DNA from: JALHST01 sp038316335
GTDB taxonomy: Bacteria; Bacteroidota; Bacteroidia; Flavobacteriales; Flavobacteriaceae
DNA length: 64,000 nt
Assembly: GCA_038316335.1 (NCBI GenBank)
Contig: JBBQAM010000002.1
Location: 1-64,000 of the forward strand
Reading direction: 5' to 3'
Every line of letters begins with the position of its first letter. Within the stretch, counting starts at the first letter, position 1. A model generated the notes under the pieces. The model had not been told where the DNA came from, did no database searches, and saw nothing but the letters and a program-made list of their open reading frames with translations. A program made the translations under genes and the position numbers. This document shows, piece after piece, positions 53,111 to 61,675 of the stretch.

Positions 53111-54346
53111 TCATGCCCTTAGATTTCTTATACGGGCAATTAATGGAGGATGGGAATAATGTACAAATACATAGGCGGGATGTGGTGTAAGGTTGCTTAG
53201 ACTATTTTTTGAAAGCTTTTTAAGGGAGGTTATCAAAGGTTGGGCCGCAAAAGTGTTTTTTGCAAAGTCATCGGCCTGGTATTCAAATTTTCGGGATAAG
53301 TAATTCATTAACAAGCCTGTAATCTCTGAGATAGGACTATATAAAATACCGAAACCAATTAATGCGGTATGAAAACTGGGGGTTGCAACGCCAATGGCCA
53401 ATGAAACTTCGGGATTATTGATGAATAATGATAAGATATAAAGGGTAAGTCCGGTCATCAACAAGGTGGCTATTAAATTAAATACGATGTGTTTTCGCTT
53501 GTAATGACCCACTTCATGTGCCAGCACTGCTACGATTTCGTCGTCTTCCAGATCATGAAGCAAGGTGTCGTACAAAGTAACCCGTTTTTGTTTCCCAAAG
53601 CCTGAAAAATAAGCATTGGCCTTCGTGGAACGTTTTGAACCATCTAAAACAAAGATATTTTTCAATTCAAAGCCCACATTGTACGCATACGCCTCTATCT
53701 TTGATTTAAGACTTCCTGTTTCCAAAGGGGTTTGCTTATTGAATAAAGGCACGATAAGTTTGCTATAGAAGAGATTCATAAAGATGGTGAATATAACTAC
53801 CAACCCCCATGCATACAACCAGAATTGGGGTCCTGCCCATTCATAGAACCAAATTATTGCAGCCAATAGGGCACCCCCCAAGATGGCCGACATAATCCAA
53901 CCCTTCAGTTTATCGATAAAGAATAATTTTGGCGTGGTCTTGTTAAAACCGAACTTCTCTTCGATCACAAAGGTTGAATAATAGGCCAAGGGTGTGGTAA
54001 TTATATCGGATCCGATCATGATGATCCCAAAGAACAATAAGGCCATCACTATGGTATTGTCGGTAATGCCACGAACTAGGGCATCAATCATTTGAAAACC
54101 GCCGAATATCAAAAAACCCAAGGTAAGTACTACCGAAAAAGTATTGCTGATCAAGCCAAATACATACCGGGTTTTTTTATACGCTCGTGAATTAGTATAC
54201 TCCTCGGAATTAAAAATATCACTAAGTTCTTTCGGTAAGGGATCATCATATCGCTTGGCATTTACGAAGTCAAGCAGGACTTCAATAAAATATTGAACAA
54301 GCAAGATGCTAATTATGATATAATACAAGGTACGGCTATCCCACAT
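53111..54346 (-). CDS. M48 family metallopeptidase (Ste24/CAAX protease 1 like)
   Basis: 411 residues from the ATG at 54346 (MWDSRTLYY); the open frame reaches 54442 but enters the neighbouring gene. It has about seven membrane helices. The zinc site HEVGHYKRKH (HExxH) and a downstream Glu in FEYQADDFAKN are conserved, with the Ste24-type stretch VLDGSKRSTKANAYFSGFG just before. The enzyme resides in the inner membrane with its active site in an internal chamber. In bacteria the substrates are usually misfolded or membrane proteins rather than prenylated peptides. It follows the TrmH gene by 34 bases. Confidence 0.92.
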   Translation of the reverse strand: MWDSRTLYYIIISILLVQYFIEVLLDFVNAKRYDDPLPKELSDIFNSEEYTNSRAYKKTRYVFGLISNTFSVVLTLGFLIFGGFQMIDALVRGITDNTIVMALLFFGIIMIGSDIITTPLAYYSTFVIEEKFGFNKTTPKLFFIDKLKGWIMSAILGGALLAAIIWFYEWAGPQFWLYAWGLVVIFTIFMNLFYSKLIVPLFNKQTPLETGSLKSKIEAYAYNVGFELKNIFVLDGSKRSTKANAYFSGFGKQKRVTLYDTLLHDLEDDEIVAVLAHEVGHYKRKHIVFNLIATLLMTGLTLYILSLFINNPEVSLAIGVATPSFHTALIGFGILYSPISEITGLLMNYLSRKFEYQADDFAKNTFAAQPLITSLKKLSKNSLSNLTPHPAYVFVHYSHPPLIARIRNLRA

Positions 54347-54380
54347 AAAATATGATACTATTCGGATTTTAAAAACAACA

Positions 54381-55193
54381 TTAAGGGCGTAAACGTTGTC
54401 GTTTTGCTTCAAAGATAAGTATTGCAGCTGACACAGAAACATTCATAGAATCAATTTCGCCCTCCATGGGAATAACGATATTTTGATCGGAAGCGGTGAG
54501 CCATTCTTCAGACAATCCATCTGCTTCGGTTCCTACGACGATAGCACAGGCTTTGCGATAATCAACTTCAAGGTAGGATTTTGATGCCTTCAGTGAGGCA
54601 CAGAAAATCGAAACTTTCAGTTCTTTTAAGAACGCAATAACTTCAGAAGTGCTTCCAACGGCAATTTGGTTGGTGAAGATACATCCGATACTAGATCGAA
54701 TACTATTTGGGTTATACAGATCTCCTTTTGCATTTGCTATGATAACCGCATCCAAATTGGCAGCATCGGCCGTGCGCATCAATGCACCAATATTCCCAGG
54801 TTTTTCAGGAGCTTCGGCAATCAGGATCAGCGGATTTTTACTATTGAATTCAAGCGCGTTCAAACTGTGCGCCTTACTTCGTGCGATAGCCAATATACCT
54901 TCGGTAGTTTCACGATGTGCAAGCTTTTGATATACTTCTTTTGATAGTGCTATAAAAGTTGTCCCCGCGACAACTAATTTAGTTTGGTTTATAATATGTT
55001 GGTAGCTAATTAGATCTGGATAAAAAAGAATTGTTTCTAGGCCCAGGTTTCCGCGGACGGCCATTCCGATTTCACGCAATCCTTCGATTACGAACAACCC
55101 TGTTTTTTTGCGTTCCCGCGATTTTTCCTTGAGTAAAAGTACTCTTTTTACCAATGGATTTTGCAGGCTGGTAATTTGTGTAAATAAATCCAT
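54381..55193 (-). CDS. TrmH/SpoU family RNA methyltransferase
   Basis: 270 residues from the ATG at 55193 (MDLFTQITSL); an earlier frame start at 55235 is not needed. The N-terminal substrate-binding domain (LVKRVLLLKEKSRERKKTGLFVIEG) is followed by the SPOUT knot: motif 1 PEKPGNIGALMRTADAANLDAV, motif 2 IVVGTEADGLSEEWL, and motif 3 IPMEGEIDSMNVSVSAAILIFE. It methylates 2'-O of a tRNA or 23S rRNA ribose (RlmB/TsnR-like); which one is not clear. Confidence 0.92.
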   Translation of the reverse strand: MDLFTQITSLQNPLVKRVLLLKEKSRERKKTGLFVIEGLREIGMAVRGNLGLETILFYPDLISYQHIINQTKLVVAGTTFIALSKEVYQKLAHRETTEGILAIARSKAHSLNALEFNSKNPLILIAEAPEKPGNIGALMRTADAANLDAVIIANAKGDLYNPNSIRSSIGCIFTNQIAVGSTSEVIAFLKELKVSIFCASLKASKSYLEVDYRKACAIVVGTEADGLSEEWLTASDQNIVIPMEGEIDSMNVSVSAAILIFEAKRQRLRP

Positions 55194-55389
55194 GAGCACA
55201 AAAGTAACGCATTTGATACGATAGTTATTTAACATAAAAAATGTTAAAAATTTTATATGGATATTTATTCTGTTTTTTATAATTAATTTAGAAGCTTTCC
55301 CGCCATGGGAAGGGTATCAATTTGTTGGAGACTCCTAGAACCTTTTATTTTGATCATTCGTGCATTTAATAACCTAAATATTCTAAACA

Positions 55390-55851
55390 ATGCCAGCATA
55401 CACTTTAAAAATCAATGGACAGTCACATACTGTTGAAGCGAGTGCCGAAACACCTTTGCTCTGGGCATTGCGTGATCACCTTGACCTAGTTGGTACTAAA
55501 TATGGCTGTGGCATTGGTCAATGTGGGGCTTGTACCGTTCATATCGACGGATACGCCGCACGCAGTTGCCAAACGCAGGTTTCCCAATTGGATGGCAAAT
55601 CAATCACAACGATCGAAGGGCTCTCTAGTGATGGCACCCATCCTGTACAACAAGCATGGAAAACCGTTGATGTCCCGCAATGCGGGTACTGCCAGGCAGG
55701 ACAGATAATGACCGCTTCGGCCTTTTTGGCCAATAATCAGAATCCGAGCGAGGAAGATATAAAGAATGCGATGCAAGGTAATATTTGCAGATGTGCGGCG
55801 TATAATCGTATTCAAAAGGCAGTGGCCATGGCCGCTGAAAAAATGGTATAA
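55390..55851 (+). CDS. 2Fe-2S small subunit of a molybdenum hydroxylase (isoquinoline 1-oxidoreductase alpha type)
   Basis: 153 residues, without a signal peptide. The plant-type [2Fe-2S] cluster cysteines are in YGCGIGQCGACTVHIDG and RSC at ~43-65; the second cluster is in VPQCGYCQAGQIM and NICRCAAYNRI at ~100-140. This small subunit passes electrons from molybdopterin to an acceptor. It is 18 bases upstream of the large subunit, which carries the Tat leader, so the small subunit is probably exported as a passenger. No FAD subunit is encoded nearby, so the acceptor is likely a cytochrome or other periplasmic carrier. Confidence 0.92.
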   Translation: MPAYTLKINGQSHTVEASAETPLLWALRDHLDLVGTKYGCGIGQCGACTVHIDGYAARSCQTQVSQLDGKSITTIEGLSSDGTHPVQQAWKTVDVPQCGYCQAGQIMTASAFLANNQNPSEEDIKNAMQGNICRCAAYNRIQKAVAMAAEKMV

Positions 55852-55869
55852 CTACAAAAGAAAAAAAAC

Positions 55870-58086
55870 ATGTCGACCTTAGTATCCTCAAAATTTAGTA
55901 GAAGGGCTTTTTTAAGAACTTCCTCCCTGGCCGGTGGCGGCATGCTTATTGGCTTTAATTTATTTACGGCCTGTAAGCCCAAGGCTGAAATGCCCAGAGC
56001 TATTTCGCAACTTAATTTTAATGATTTTAATGCCTTTATAAAAATTGCCGATAACGGGATGGTTACCATTTTTTCGCCCAATCCAGAAATTGGCCAGGGA
56101 GTAAAAACCTCCATGCCAATGATTATTGCGGAAGAATTGGATGTGCCCTGGGAGCATGTTTATGTTCAACAGGGTATCTTGGATACTAAGAATTATACCC
56201 GACAAATTGCAGGAGGTAGCCAGTCGATTCGTTTTGGATGGGACCCATTGCGCCAAACCGGGGCAACGGCCCGCCAAATGCTGGTCAATGCGGCCGCGGC
56301 GCGTTGGGGTGTTGATCCTGGCGAATGCCAAGCCAAACAAGGCATCATCACCAATGCAAAAGGCGAAACACTGGGTTATGGGGATGTTGTGAATGAAGCT
56401 GCGGTACTGGAAGTGCCCGAGAATGTTGCCTTAAAAGACCCGAAGGATTATACGCTTATTGGCCAGGACATCACAAATGTGGATATTGATAAGATCATAA
56501 CCGGTAAACCATTGTATGGGCTGGATTACAAAGAAGAAGGTATGGTATATGCCTCGGTTTTAAGGCCACCCTCATTTGGAAAAATGTTGGAAACTTTTGA
56601 CGCTTCGGAAACCCTTAAGATGCCCGGTGTAATCGATGTAATCCGTATCGGCGAAAAGGCGCGGGAACTATTGCGGAAAGAAGAAAAAAACTGGACAGTG
56701 CAATTGTCGGAAAGTGATAAAGTTGTAGTTATTGCCAACAGTACTTGGGAGGCGATTCAGGGGAAAAAAGCGATCAAGGCCACATGGAGCGATGGCACCC
56801 TATTAGAGAGTACCGATTATCAGGATAAGAAACTCGTTGGTCTTTTAGATGGCAAGGAATTTACCACCTTGCGGAAGGATGGCAATGTAGAGAAGGCCTT
56901 TGCTCAGGCTGATAAGGTTTTGGAGCGAACGTATGAATCTCCTTTTTTACCCCATAATTGTATGGAGCCCATGAATTTTTTTGCCAATGTAACTCAGGAT
57001 CGCATTCATTTGGTAGGACCAGTACAAACACCTGAAGATGCCGCGGCAACGGTCGCTGATATGCTGGGACGGGACCTTGGGGATGTACATTTGGAAATGA
57101 CCCGAATGGGAGGAGGTTTTGGACGGAGGCTCTATGGTGATTTTGTATATGAAGCGGCAGAGATAGCCAATGCCATCAAAAAACCTGTGAAGATGGTCTC
57201 AACAAGGGAAGATGATATGACCACTGGCATCTATCGACCAGCTATAAAATATCGCATAAAAGCCAGTATCAAAAACGGGGAAATTACGGGATATCATTTA
57301 AAGGAAGCTGCCATAAATGATAATATGTATGGCTTGATTCCCAATTTTTTTCCCGCGGGATCTCTTGAAAATTATCAGGTGGATGTTGCAAAATATAATA
57401 GCAATGTTACCACAGGAGCTTGGCGGGCGCCCTACACCAATTTCCTTTCCTTCGCCGAGCAAAGCTTTCTTGACGAACTCGCCGAATTGATGGATAAAGA
57501 CCCCGTTCAAATGCGGTTGGACCTGTTGCAAAAAGTAAAAGGAACAACCGACGAACGAATTGAATATTCCCCACAACGTCTCGAAGATGTGATACATCTG
57601 GTCGTTGAAAAATCGGGCTATAGAAATCCAAAACCAGGAGTTTTTCAAGGTTTCTGTGCGTATTATTGCCATAATACCCACGTAGCTGAAGTCGCTGATG
57701 TGGTGCTTGAAAATAACACTCCTGTTGTGAAAAAAATAACGGTTGCCGTCGATTGTGGCGTGGTTGTCAACCCTTTAGGAGCACGCAATCAAATCGAAGG
57801 TGGGATTGTCGATGGAGTCGGACACGCGATGTATGCCAACTTTGTGTTTAAAGACGGTACGCCAGAGAGCAATAATTATGATCGGTATCGACTCATACGC
57901 ATGAATGAAGCGCCAAAGGTCGAAACTTATTTTGTTGAGAACACGCTGAGTCCGACCGGTTTGGGCGAACCCGCATTACCACCTGCAGGTGCCGCTGTAT
58001 CGATTGCCTTAAAAAAAGCTACGGGCAATCGCATCTATAAACAACCTTTTATAAACACGATGGTGGCGAAAGAAGTCATCGGATAA
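55870..58086 (+). CDS. Molybdopterin-binding large subunit, xanthine dehydrogenase family (isoquinoline 1-oxidoreductase beta type)
   Basis: 738 residues with a twin-arginine leader (SRRAFLRTSSLAGGGMLIGF at ~11-30). Molybdenum-site segments include FSPNPEIGQGVKTSMPMII, AGGSQSIRFGWDPLRQTGATAR, MTRMGGGFGRRL, WRAPYTNFLSFAEQSFLDELA and the late GLGEPALPPAGAAVSIALKKATG that holds the catalytic Glu. IorB-type enzymes hydroxylate N-heterocycles, nicotinate derivatives or oxidise aldehydes in the periplasm. The specific substrate cannot be told. The gene is followed after 6 bases by moaD, tying the enzyme to its cofactor supply. Confidence 0.9.
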   Translation: MSTLVSSKFSRRAFLRTSSLAGGGMLIGFNLFTACKPKAEMPRAISQLNFNDFNAFIKIADNGMVTIFSPNPEIGQGVKTSMPMIIAEELDVPWEHVYVQQGILDTKNYTRQIAGGSQSIRFGWDPLRQTGATARQMLVNAAAARWGVDPGECQAKQGIITNAKGETLGYGDVVNEAAVLEVPENVALKDPKDYTLIGQDITNVDIDKIITGKPLYGLDYKEEGMVYASVLRPPSFGKMLETFDASETLKMPGVIDVIRIGEKARELLRKEEKNWTVQLSESDKVVVIANSTWEAIQGKKAIKATWSDGTLLESTDYQDKKLVGLLDGKEFTTLRKDGNVEKAFAQADKVLERTYESPFLPHNCMEPMNFFANVTQDRIHLVGPVQTPEDAAATVADMLGRDLGDVHLEMTRMGGGFGRRLYGDFVYEAAEIANAIKKPVKMVSTREDDMTTGIYRPAIKYRIKASIKNGEITGYHLKEAAINDNMYGLIPNFFPAGSLENYQVDVAKYNSNVTTGAWRAPYTNFLSFAEQSFLDELAELMDKDPVQMRLDLLQKVKGTTDERIEYSPQRLEDVIHLVVEKSGYRNPKPGVFQGFCAYYCHNTHVAEVADVVLENNTPVVKKITVAVDCGVVVNPLGARNQIEGGIVDGVGHAMYANFVFKDGTPESNNYDRYRLIRMNEAPKVETYFVENTLSPTGLGEPALPPAGAAVSIALKKATGNRIYKQPFINTMVAKEVIG

Positions 58087-58092
58087 AATACT

Positions 58093-58335
58093 ATGGAGAT
58101 TTTACTTTTTGGAATTGCCAAGGATATCGTGGGAGAATCTAGATTGTTGCTTGAAGGGGAACATTCAGAAGTCGTTTCGGTCGGGCAACTGAAGCAATTT
58201 TTAAAGCGAAAATTTCCGGGATTTACGAATTTGACCTCTTTTGCAGTTGCCGTAAATAGTGAGTATGCGGCAGATGATGTACCTTTAGGTCGGAATGATG
58301 AAATTGCCATTATTCCCCCTGTAAGTGGAGGCTGA
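58093..58335 (+). CDS. moaD: Molybdopterin synthase small subunit
   Basis: 80 residues with ubiquitin-like fold and the obligatory C-terminal Gly-Gly (IIPPVSGG) that becomes the thiocarboxylate. It starts LLFGIAKDIVGES and contains a long helix (LKQFLKRKFPGF). Together with MoaE it converts cyclic pyranopterin monophosphate to molybdopterin. The stop overlaps the moaE start (ATGA), so the two subunits are coupled. Confidence 0.94.
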   Translation: MEILLFGIAKDIVGESRLLLEGEHSEVVSVGQLKQFLKRKFPGFTNLTSFAVAVNSEYAADDVPLGRNDEIAIIPPVSGG

Positions 58336-58754
58336 TGAAAAAAATACTCATAGAAATCGTAGATACCATTGATACTTCCCAAGTGTATTCAGAACTATCC
58401 CATGCACAGAGTGGAGGTATTTGTGTCTTTATTGGTTCGGTAAGGGAATTTACTGACCAAGAAGAGGTAGTGGCGTTGGAGTTCGAGACCTATAAGGCCA
58501 TGGCCTTGAAGGAAATGGAAAAAATTGCCAATGAGGCCCTATCGAAATGGGATTTGAACAAATTGATTCTACGACATGCCACAGGGCTTAAAAAAGTCGA
58601 AGAACCTGTAGTCATCGTGGGGGCTTCCTCATCACATCGAACTGAATGCTTTGAGGCCTGTCGTTTCTTGATCGATACCCTAAAGGAACGTGTTCCCATT
58701 TGGAAAAAAGAGATTTTTCGAAATAAAACGGTTTGGGTCTCGGCCCATCCCTAG
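58335..58754 (+). CDS. moaE: Molybdopterin synthase large subunit
   Basis: 139 residues. Characteristic are GGICVFIGSVREFT, LEFETYKAMALKEMEKIANEA, RHATGLKKVEEPVVIVGASSSHR and the active-site loop VPIWKKEIF with the catalytic Lys. It forms the heterotetramer with MoaD to insert the dithiolene sulfurs. It lies in the middle of the moaD-moaE-moaC run. Confidence 0.95.
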   Translation: MKKILIEIVDTIDTSQVYSELSHAQSGGICVFIGSVREFTDQEEVVALEFETYKAMALKEMEKIANEALSKWDLNKLILRHATGLKKVEEPVVIVGASSSHRTECFEACRFLIDTLKERVPIWKKEIFRNKTVWVSAHP

Positions 58755-58782
58755 CAAATGCTAAAACCCAGATTCAAATAAA

Positions 58783-59256
58783 ATGTCAAAGAATCTCACA
58801 CATTTGGATGAAACCGGGAAGGCCGTTATGGTCGATGTATCCGAAAAGGTAAAGACATTTCGCACAGCGATGGCTACTGGAAGGGTTATTTTTCCGCAAG
58901 CCGTATTCGATACCTTGAATGCACAAGAATTTTTAGGTAAAAAAGGGAGCATCCCCCAGACTGCTATTATAGCGGGAATACAGGCAGCAAAGCAAACATC
59001 GACACTTATTCCCCTATGCCATCAGATCAATCTATCTAAAATTCATATTGATATTTTTCCAAACGAGCGTTCTTTGGAAATTGTCTGTATCGTAAAGTGC
59101 CAAGATCGTACAGGGGTGGAAATGGAAGCGTTGACCGGGGTGTCGATCGCCGCATTGACAATTTATGATATGTGCAAGGCGCTCACCCATGATATTCAAA
59201 TTTCAGATATTCAATTGAAAGAAAAAACAGGAGGTAAAAATGACTTTGTCCGATAA
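58783..59256 (+). CDS. moaC: Cyclic pyranopterin monophosphate synthase
   Basis: 157 residues. MoaC motifs are MSKNLTHLDETGKAVMVDVSEK, KKGSIPQTAIIAGIQAAKQTSTLIPLCHQI (active-site region) and DRTGVEMEALTGVSIAALTIYDMCKA near 115-140. It acts after MoaA to form the pyranopterin. The 3' end overlaps mobA by 17 bases. Confidence 0.96.
   Translation: MSKNLTHLDETGKAVMVDVSEKVKTFRTAMATGRVIFPQAVFDTLNAQEFLGKKGSIPQTAIIAGIQAAKQTSTLIPLCHQINLSKIHIDIFPNERSLEIVCIVKCQDRTGVEMEALTGVSIAALTIYDMCKALTHDIQISDIQLKEKTGGKNDFVR
59229..59235 (+). promoter_or_regulatory. Strong Shine-Dalgarno for mobA
   Basis: AGGAGGT lies inside the 3' end of moaC, 4 bases before the mobA ATG at 59240. Such a full SD is unusual among the starts in this window and supports independent re-initiation at an overlapping gene. 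Confidence 0.7.
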
Positions 59257-59836
59257 AATTTATGGGTTGGTGCTGTCTGGGGGTAAAAGTACGCGAATGG
59301 GCCAGGATAAGGGATTGATACCTTATCACGGCATGCCACAAAGAGAGTATCTTTATGGCCTTCTTGCGACCGTCTGTGAAAAAACATGCATGAGCATACG
59401 AAGGGATCAGCAATCAGATCTGCCGACGGATATGGAACTTATTTTCGATGATGATGAATTCAAAGGCCCTTTTAACGGACTTTTATCGGCACACAAACAA
59501 TATCCCGATGCGGCATGGCTGGTTTTAGCATGTGATATGCCTTTGATCGATTTGCCTGCGTTGAAAGAATTAATTGCCGCTAGAAATCCAGCAAAAAAAG
59601 CAACGGCCTTTGCCTCCAAAGAAAATCCCTTACCGGAACCCTTGTGTGCTATTTGGGAACCAATTGCCTTATCTGAATCAATCGATTATTTGCGAAATGG
59701 CAATGGGACCTGCCCTCGTAAATATTTGATCAACAGTACGGTTGAATTGGTAGTTCCTCGAAATGAACACGTGCTTCTCAATGCGAATTCGGAAACCGAA
59801 TATAAAGAGGCCATGATAAAATTATTAGCGGTATGA
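59240..59836 (+). CDS. mobA: Molybdenum cofactor guanylyltransferase family protein
   Basis: 198 residues, nucleotidyltransferase fold. The signature loop LVLSGGKSTRMGQDKGLIPY is at ~9-28, with the metal-binding LACDMPLIDLPAL near 95. It attaches GMP to molybdopterin (MobA) or, in the related MocA, CMP. The SGGKSTRMGQDK motif is of the MobA kind. However, its closest enzyme client here belongs to the xanthine dehydrogenase family, which normally uses the cytosine dinucleotide form. It overlaps the next gene by 4 bases. Confidence 0.88.
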   Translation: MTLSDKIYGLVLSGGKSTRMGQDKGLIPYHGMPQREYLYGLLATVCEKTCMSIRRDQQSDLPTDMELIFDDDEFKGPFNGLLSAHKQYPDAAWLVLACDMPLIDLPALKELIAARNPAKKATAFASKENPLPEPLCAIWEPIALSESIDYLRNGNGTCPRKYLINSTVELVVPRNEHVLLNANSETEYKEAMIKLLAV

Positions 59837-60912
59837 ATTTGGCACGCTATGCCCGACAAACTATCCTGAAAGACTTTGGCCAGGTCGGTCAAGAAAAATT
59901 GGCACAAGCTAAGGTCCTTGTAGTGGGCGCTGGGGGGTTAGGCGTACCTGTAATGACCTATTTGAATGCCATGGGTATCGGGATATTGGGTTTGATCGAT
60001 AACGATAGTGTATCGGAATCCAATCTGCATCGCCAGGTCCTTTATACGGAATCAGACATTGGAAAATCGAAAGTCACTGCGGCACTCGAAAAATTAAAGG
60101 CCCAAAATTCAGAAACCATCCTGAAGGGATATCAGACCTTCCTATCTACTGAAAATGCACTTGAAATTATTGGTGAATATGATATCGTTGTTGACGCAAC
60201 CGATAATTTCCCGACACGGTATTTGATCAACGATGCTTGTGTAATCCTTAAAAAACCTTTTGTTTATGGTGCCTTGCATGGTTTTGAAGGTCAAGTCAGT
60301 GTTTTTAATTATTTAAAGGGGCCTACCTATCGTTGCCTGTTCAAGAATATGCCTAGACCTGCTGAGATTCCTAATTGCGAAGAAAATGGGGTTTTGGGCA
60401 TTATACCTGGTATCGTAGGGAATTTACAGGCATTGGAAATCATAAAGATGCTAACCGACATTGGTGAAGTTCTCACTGGCAGACTCCTTCTTTATAATGG
60501 CTTGGATCAAAGCATAACGAAAATCAAATTTGATAGTGTAGCTAGCAATCTTGAAATTGTTGCTTTACAGCCTTCGTATGATTTTGAATGCAATGTACTT
60601 GTACCTGTACCGGCAATAGGGGCCCATGAATTTGAATTATTATTTGCCCGCGAGGATGTCGTCTGCATCGATGTAAGGACAAGACCTGAATATGAAGCCT
60701 TTCACCTGCCGAAATCGGTAAATATCCCCCTGGACGAAATGAATATTCGAGTAACTGAAATCCAGGCCAAGGGACCCGTCTATGTCATTTGTCAGTCAGG
60801 GATACGCAGTTATCAGGCAGTGGCACACCTCCGCGAGCTACAGCCAAGGACACCTTTTATCAATGTTAAGGGGGGTATCAACAATTTAATCGGGTATGCC
60901 ACAAAACATTGA
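59833..60912 (+). CDS. moeB: MoeB/ThiF-type adenylyltransferase with C-terminal rhodanese domain
   Basis: 359 residues. The E1-like domain (to ~245) has the ATP loop VVGAGGLGVPV, the adenylation residues in NLHRQVLY, and ATDNFPTRYLIND. A Cys at 182 in IPNCEENGVLG corresponds to the thiol-transfer region. The rhodanese domain runs from ~265 to the end, with active-site Cys320 in VICQSGIRS. It would adenylate MoaD's C-terminus and deliver sulfur, like eukaryotic MOCS3. The first zinc cysteine of the CxxC pair is Thr165 (TYRC), and the second pair is not seen, so zinc binding is probably lost. Confidence 0.88.
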   Translation: MNLARYARQTILKDFGQVGQEKLAQAKVLVVGAGGLGVPVMTYLNAMGIGILGLIDNDSVSESNLHRQVLYTESDIGKSKVTAALEKLKAQNSETILKGYQTFLSTENALEIIGEYDIVVDATDNFPTRYLINDACVILKKPFVYGALHGFEGQVSVFNYLKGPTYRCLFKNMPRPAEIPNCEENGVLGIIPGIVGNLQALEIIKMLTDIGEVLTGRLLLYNGLDQSITKIKFDSVASNLEIVALQPSYDFECNVLVPVPAIGAHEFELLFAREDVVCIDVRTRPEYEAFHLPKSVNIPLDEMNIRVTEIQAKGPVYVICQSGIRSYQAVAHLRELQPRTPFINVKGGINNLIGYATKH

Positions 60913-61675
60913 GAACTTAACATTGTTATGTATCGGGTTTTTTATAATCGCCACCATCTATTCCTCGGTAGGCTTTGGGGGTGGTTCTAGTTACTTAGCC
61001 ATACTAACCCTTGTTTTTACAAGTTTTTTCGCGATACGCAGCACAGCCTTGTTATGCAACTTCGTCGTAGTTTCGGGAAGTAGTTATCTCTACTTTAAAA
61101 GTGGTCATCTCGATTTGAGGAAATTCTTGCCTTTTATCATTAGCAGCATTCCGATGGCATTCCTAGGGGCATCATTTCGACTCAAGGAGTATGTGTTCTT
61201 CATCATTTTAGGGGCCGCTTTGATCATCTCGTCATTGGCGCTCATTTATCAAACCTTCTATCGAAAAACATCCAACGAACCGATTAGGGTGTATCCCCCG
61301 TATATGAATTATTTGCTCGGGGGCAGTATTGGCTTATTGTCAGGTTTGGTCGGTATTGGAGGTGGAATATTCTTGGCACCCGTCCTAAATCATATGAAAT
61401 GGGACAAATCGATAAAAATTGCTGCCTTGGCCAGTTTTTTTATTTTGGTGAATTCGGTATCGGGCATTGGTGGGTTATTGATCAACGGAACCTTTGAAAT
61501 ACCTTTTTTGGAGGCCTCCGTGCTGATTGTAGCCGTTTTGCTCGGTGGCCAGTTGGGTATTCGAATCAGTTTGAGCAAGTTGACGGGGAATAGCATTAAA
61601 CTGATTACGGGCATCTTGGTACTTATAGTGGGTATGCGCGTCTTGCTCATAAATGGCCTTCATTTGACTATTTAA
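60896..61675 (+). CDS. TauE/SafE family membrane transporter
   Basis: 259 residues with about eight membrane helices. The family motifs are SSVGFGGGSSYLAIL near the start and GLLSGLVGIGGGIFLAPVL at the start of the second half, an inverted repeat. It overlaps moeB by 17 bases, so it is likely part of the cofactor operon. TauE/SafE proteins export sulfite, sulfonates or related anions; here it may remove sulfur species or move molybdate-related anions. The link is only by position. Confidence 0.82.
   Translation: MPQNIENLTLLCIGFFIIATIYSSVGFGGGSSYLAILTLVFTSFFAIRSTALLCNFVVVSGSSYLYFKSGHLDLRKFLPFIISSIPMAFLGASFRLKEYVFFIILGAALIISSLALIYQTFYRKTSNEPIRVYPPYMNYLLGGSIGLLSGLVGIGGGIFLAPVLNHMKWDKSIKIAALASFFILVNSVSGIGGLLINGTFEIPFLEASVLIVAVLLGGQLGIRISLSKLTGNSIKLITGILVLIVGMRVLLINGLHLTI

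Noticed and set aside
54347..54442. N-terminal extension of the M48 protease
   Set aside because: It overlaps the TrmH coding end and adds no signal peptide or domain; the ATG at 54346 precedes the first membrane helix.
55297..55314. Small inverted repeat TTCCC/GGGAA upstream of the molybdenum hydroxylase, considered as a molybdenum-cofactor riboswitch
   Set aside because: Only a 5-base stem with no further helices matching the known multi-stem riboswitch.
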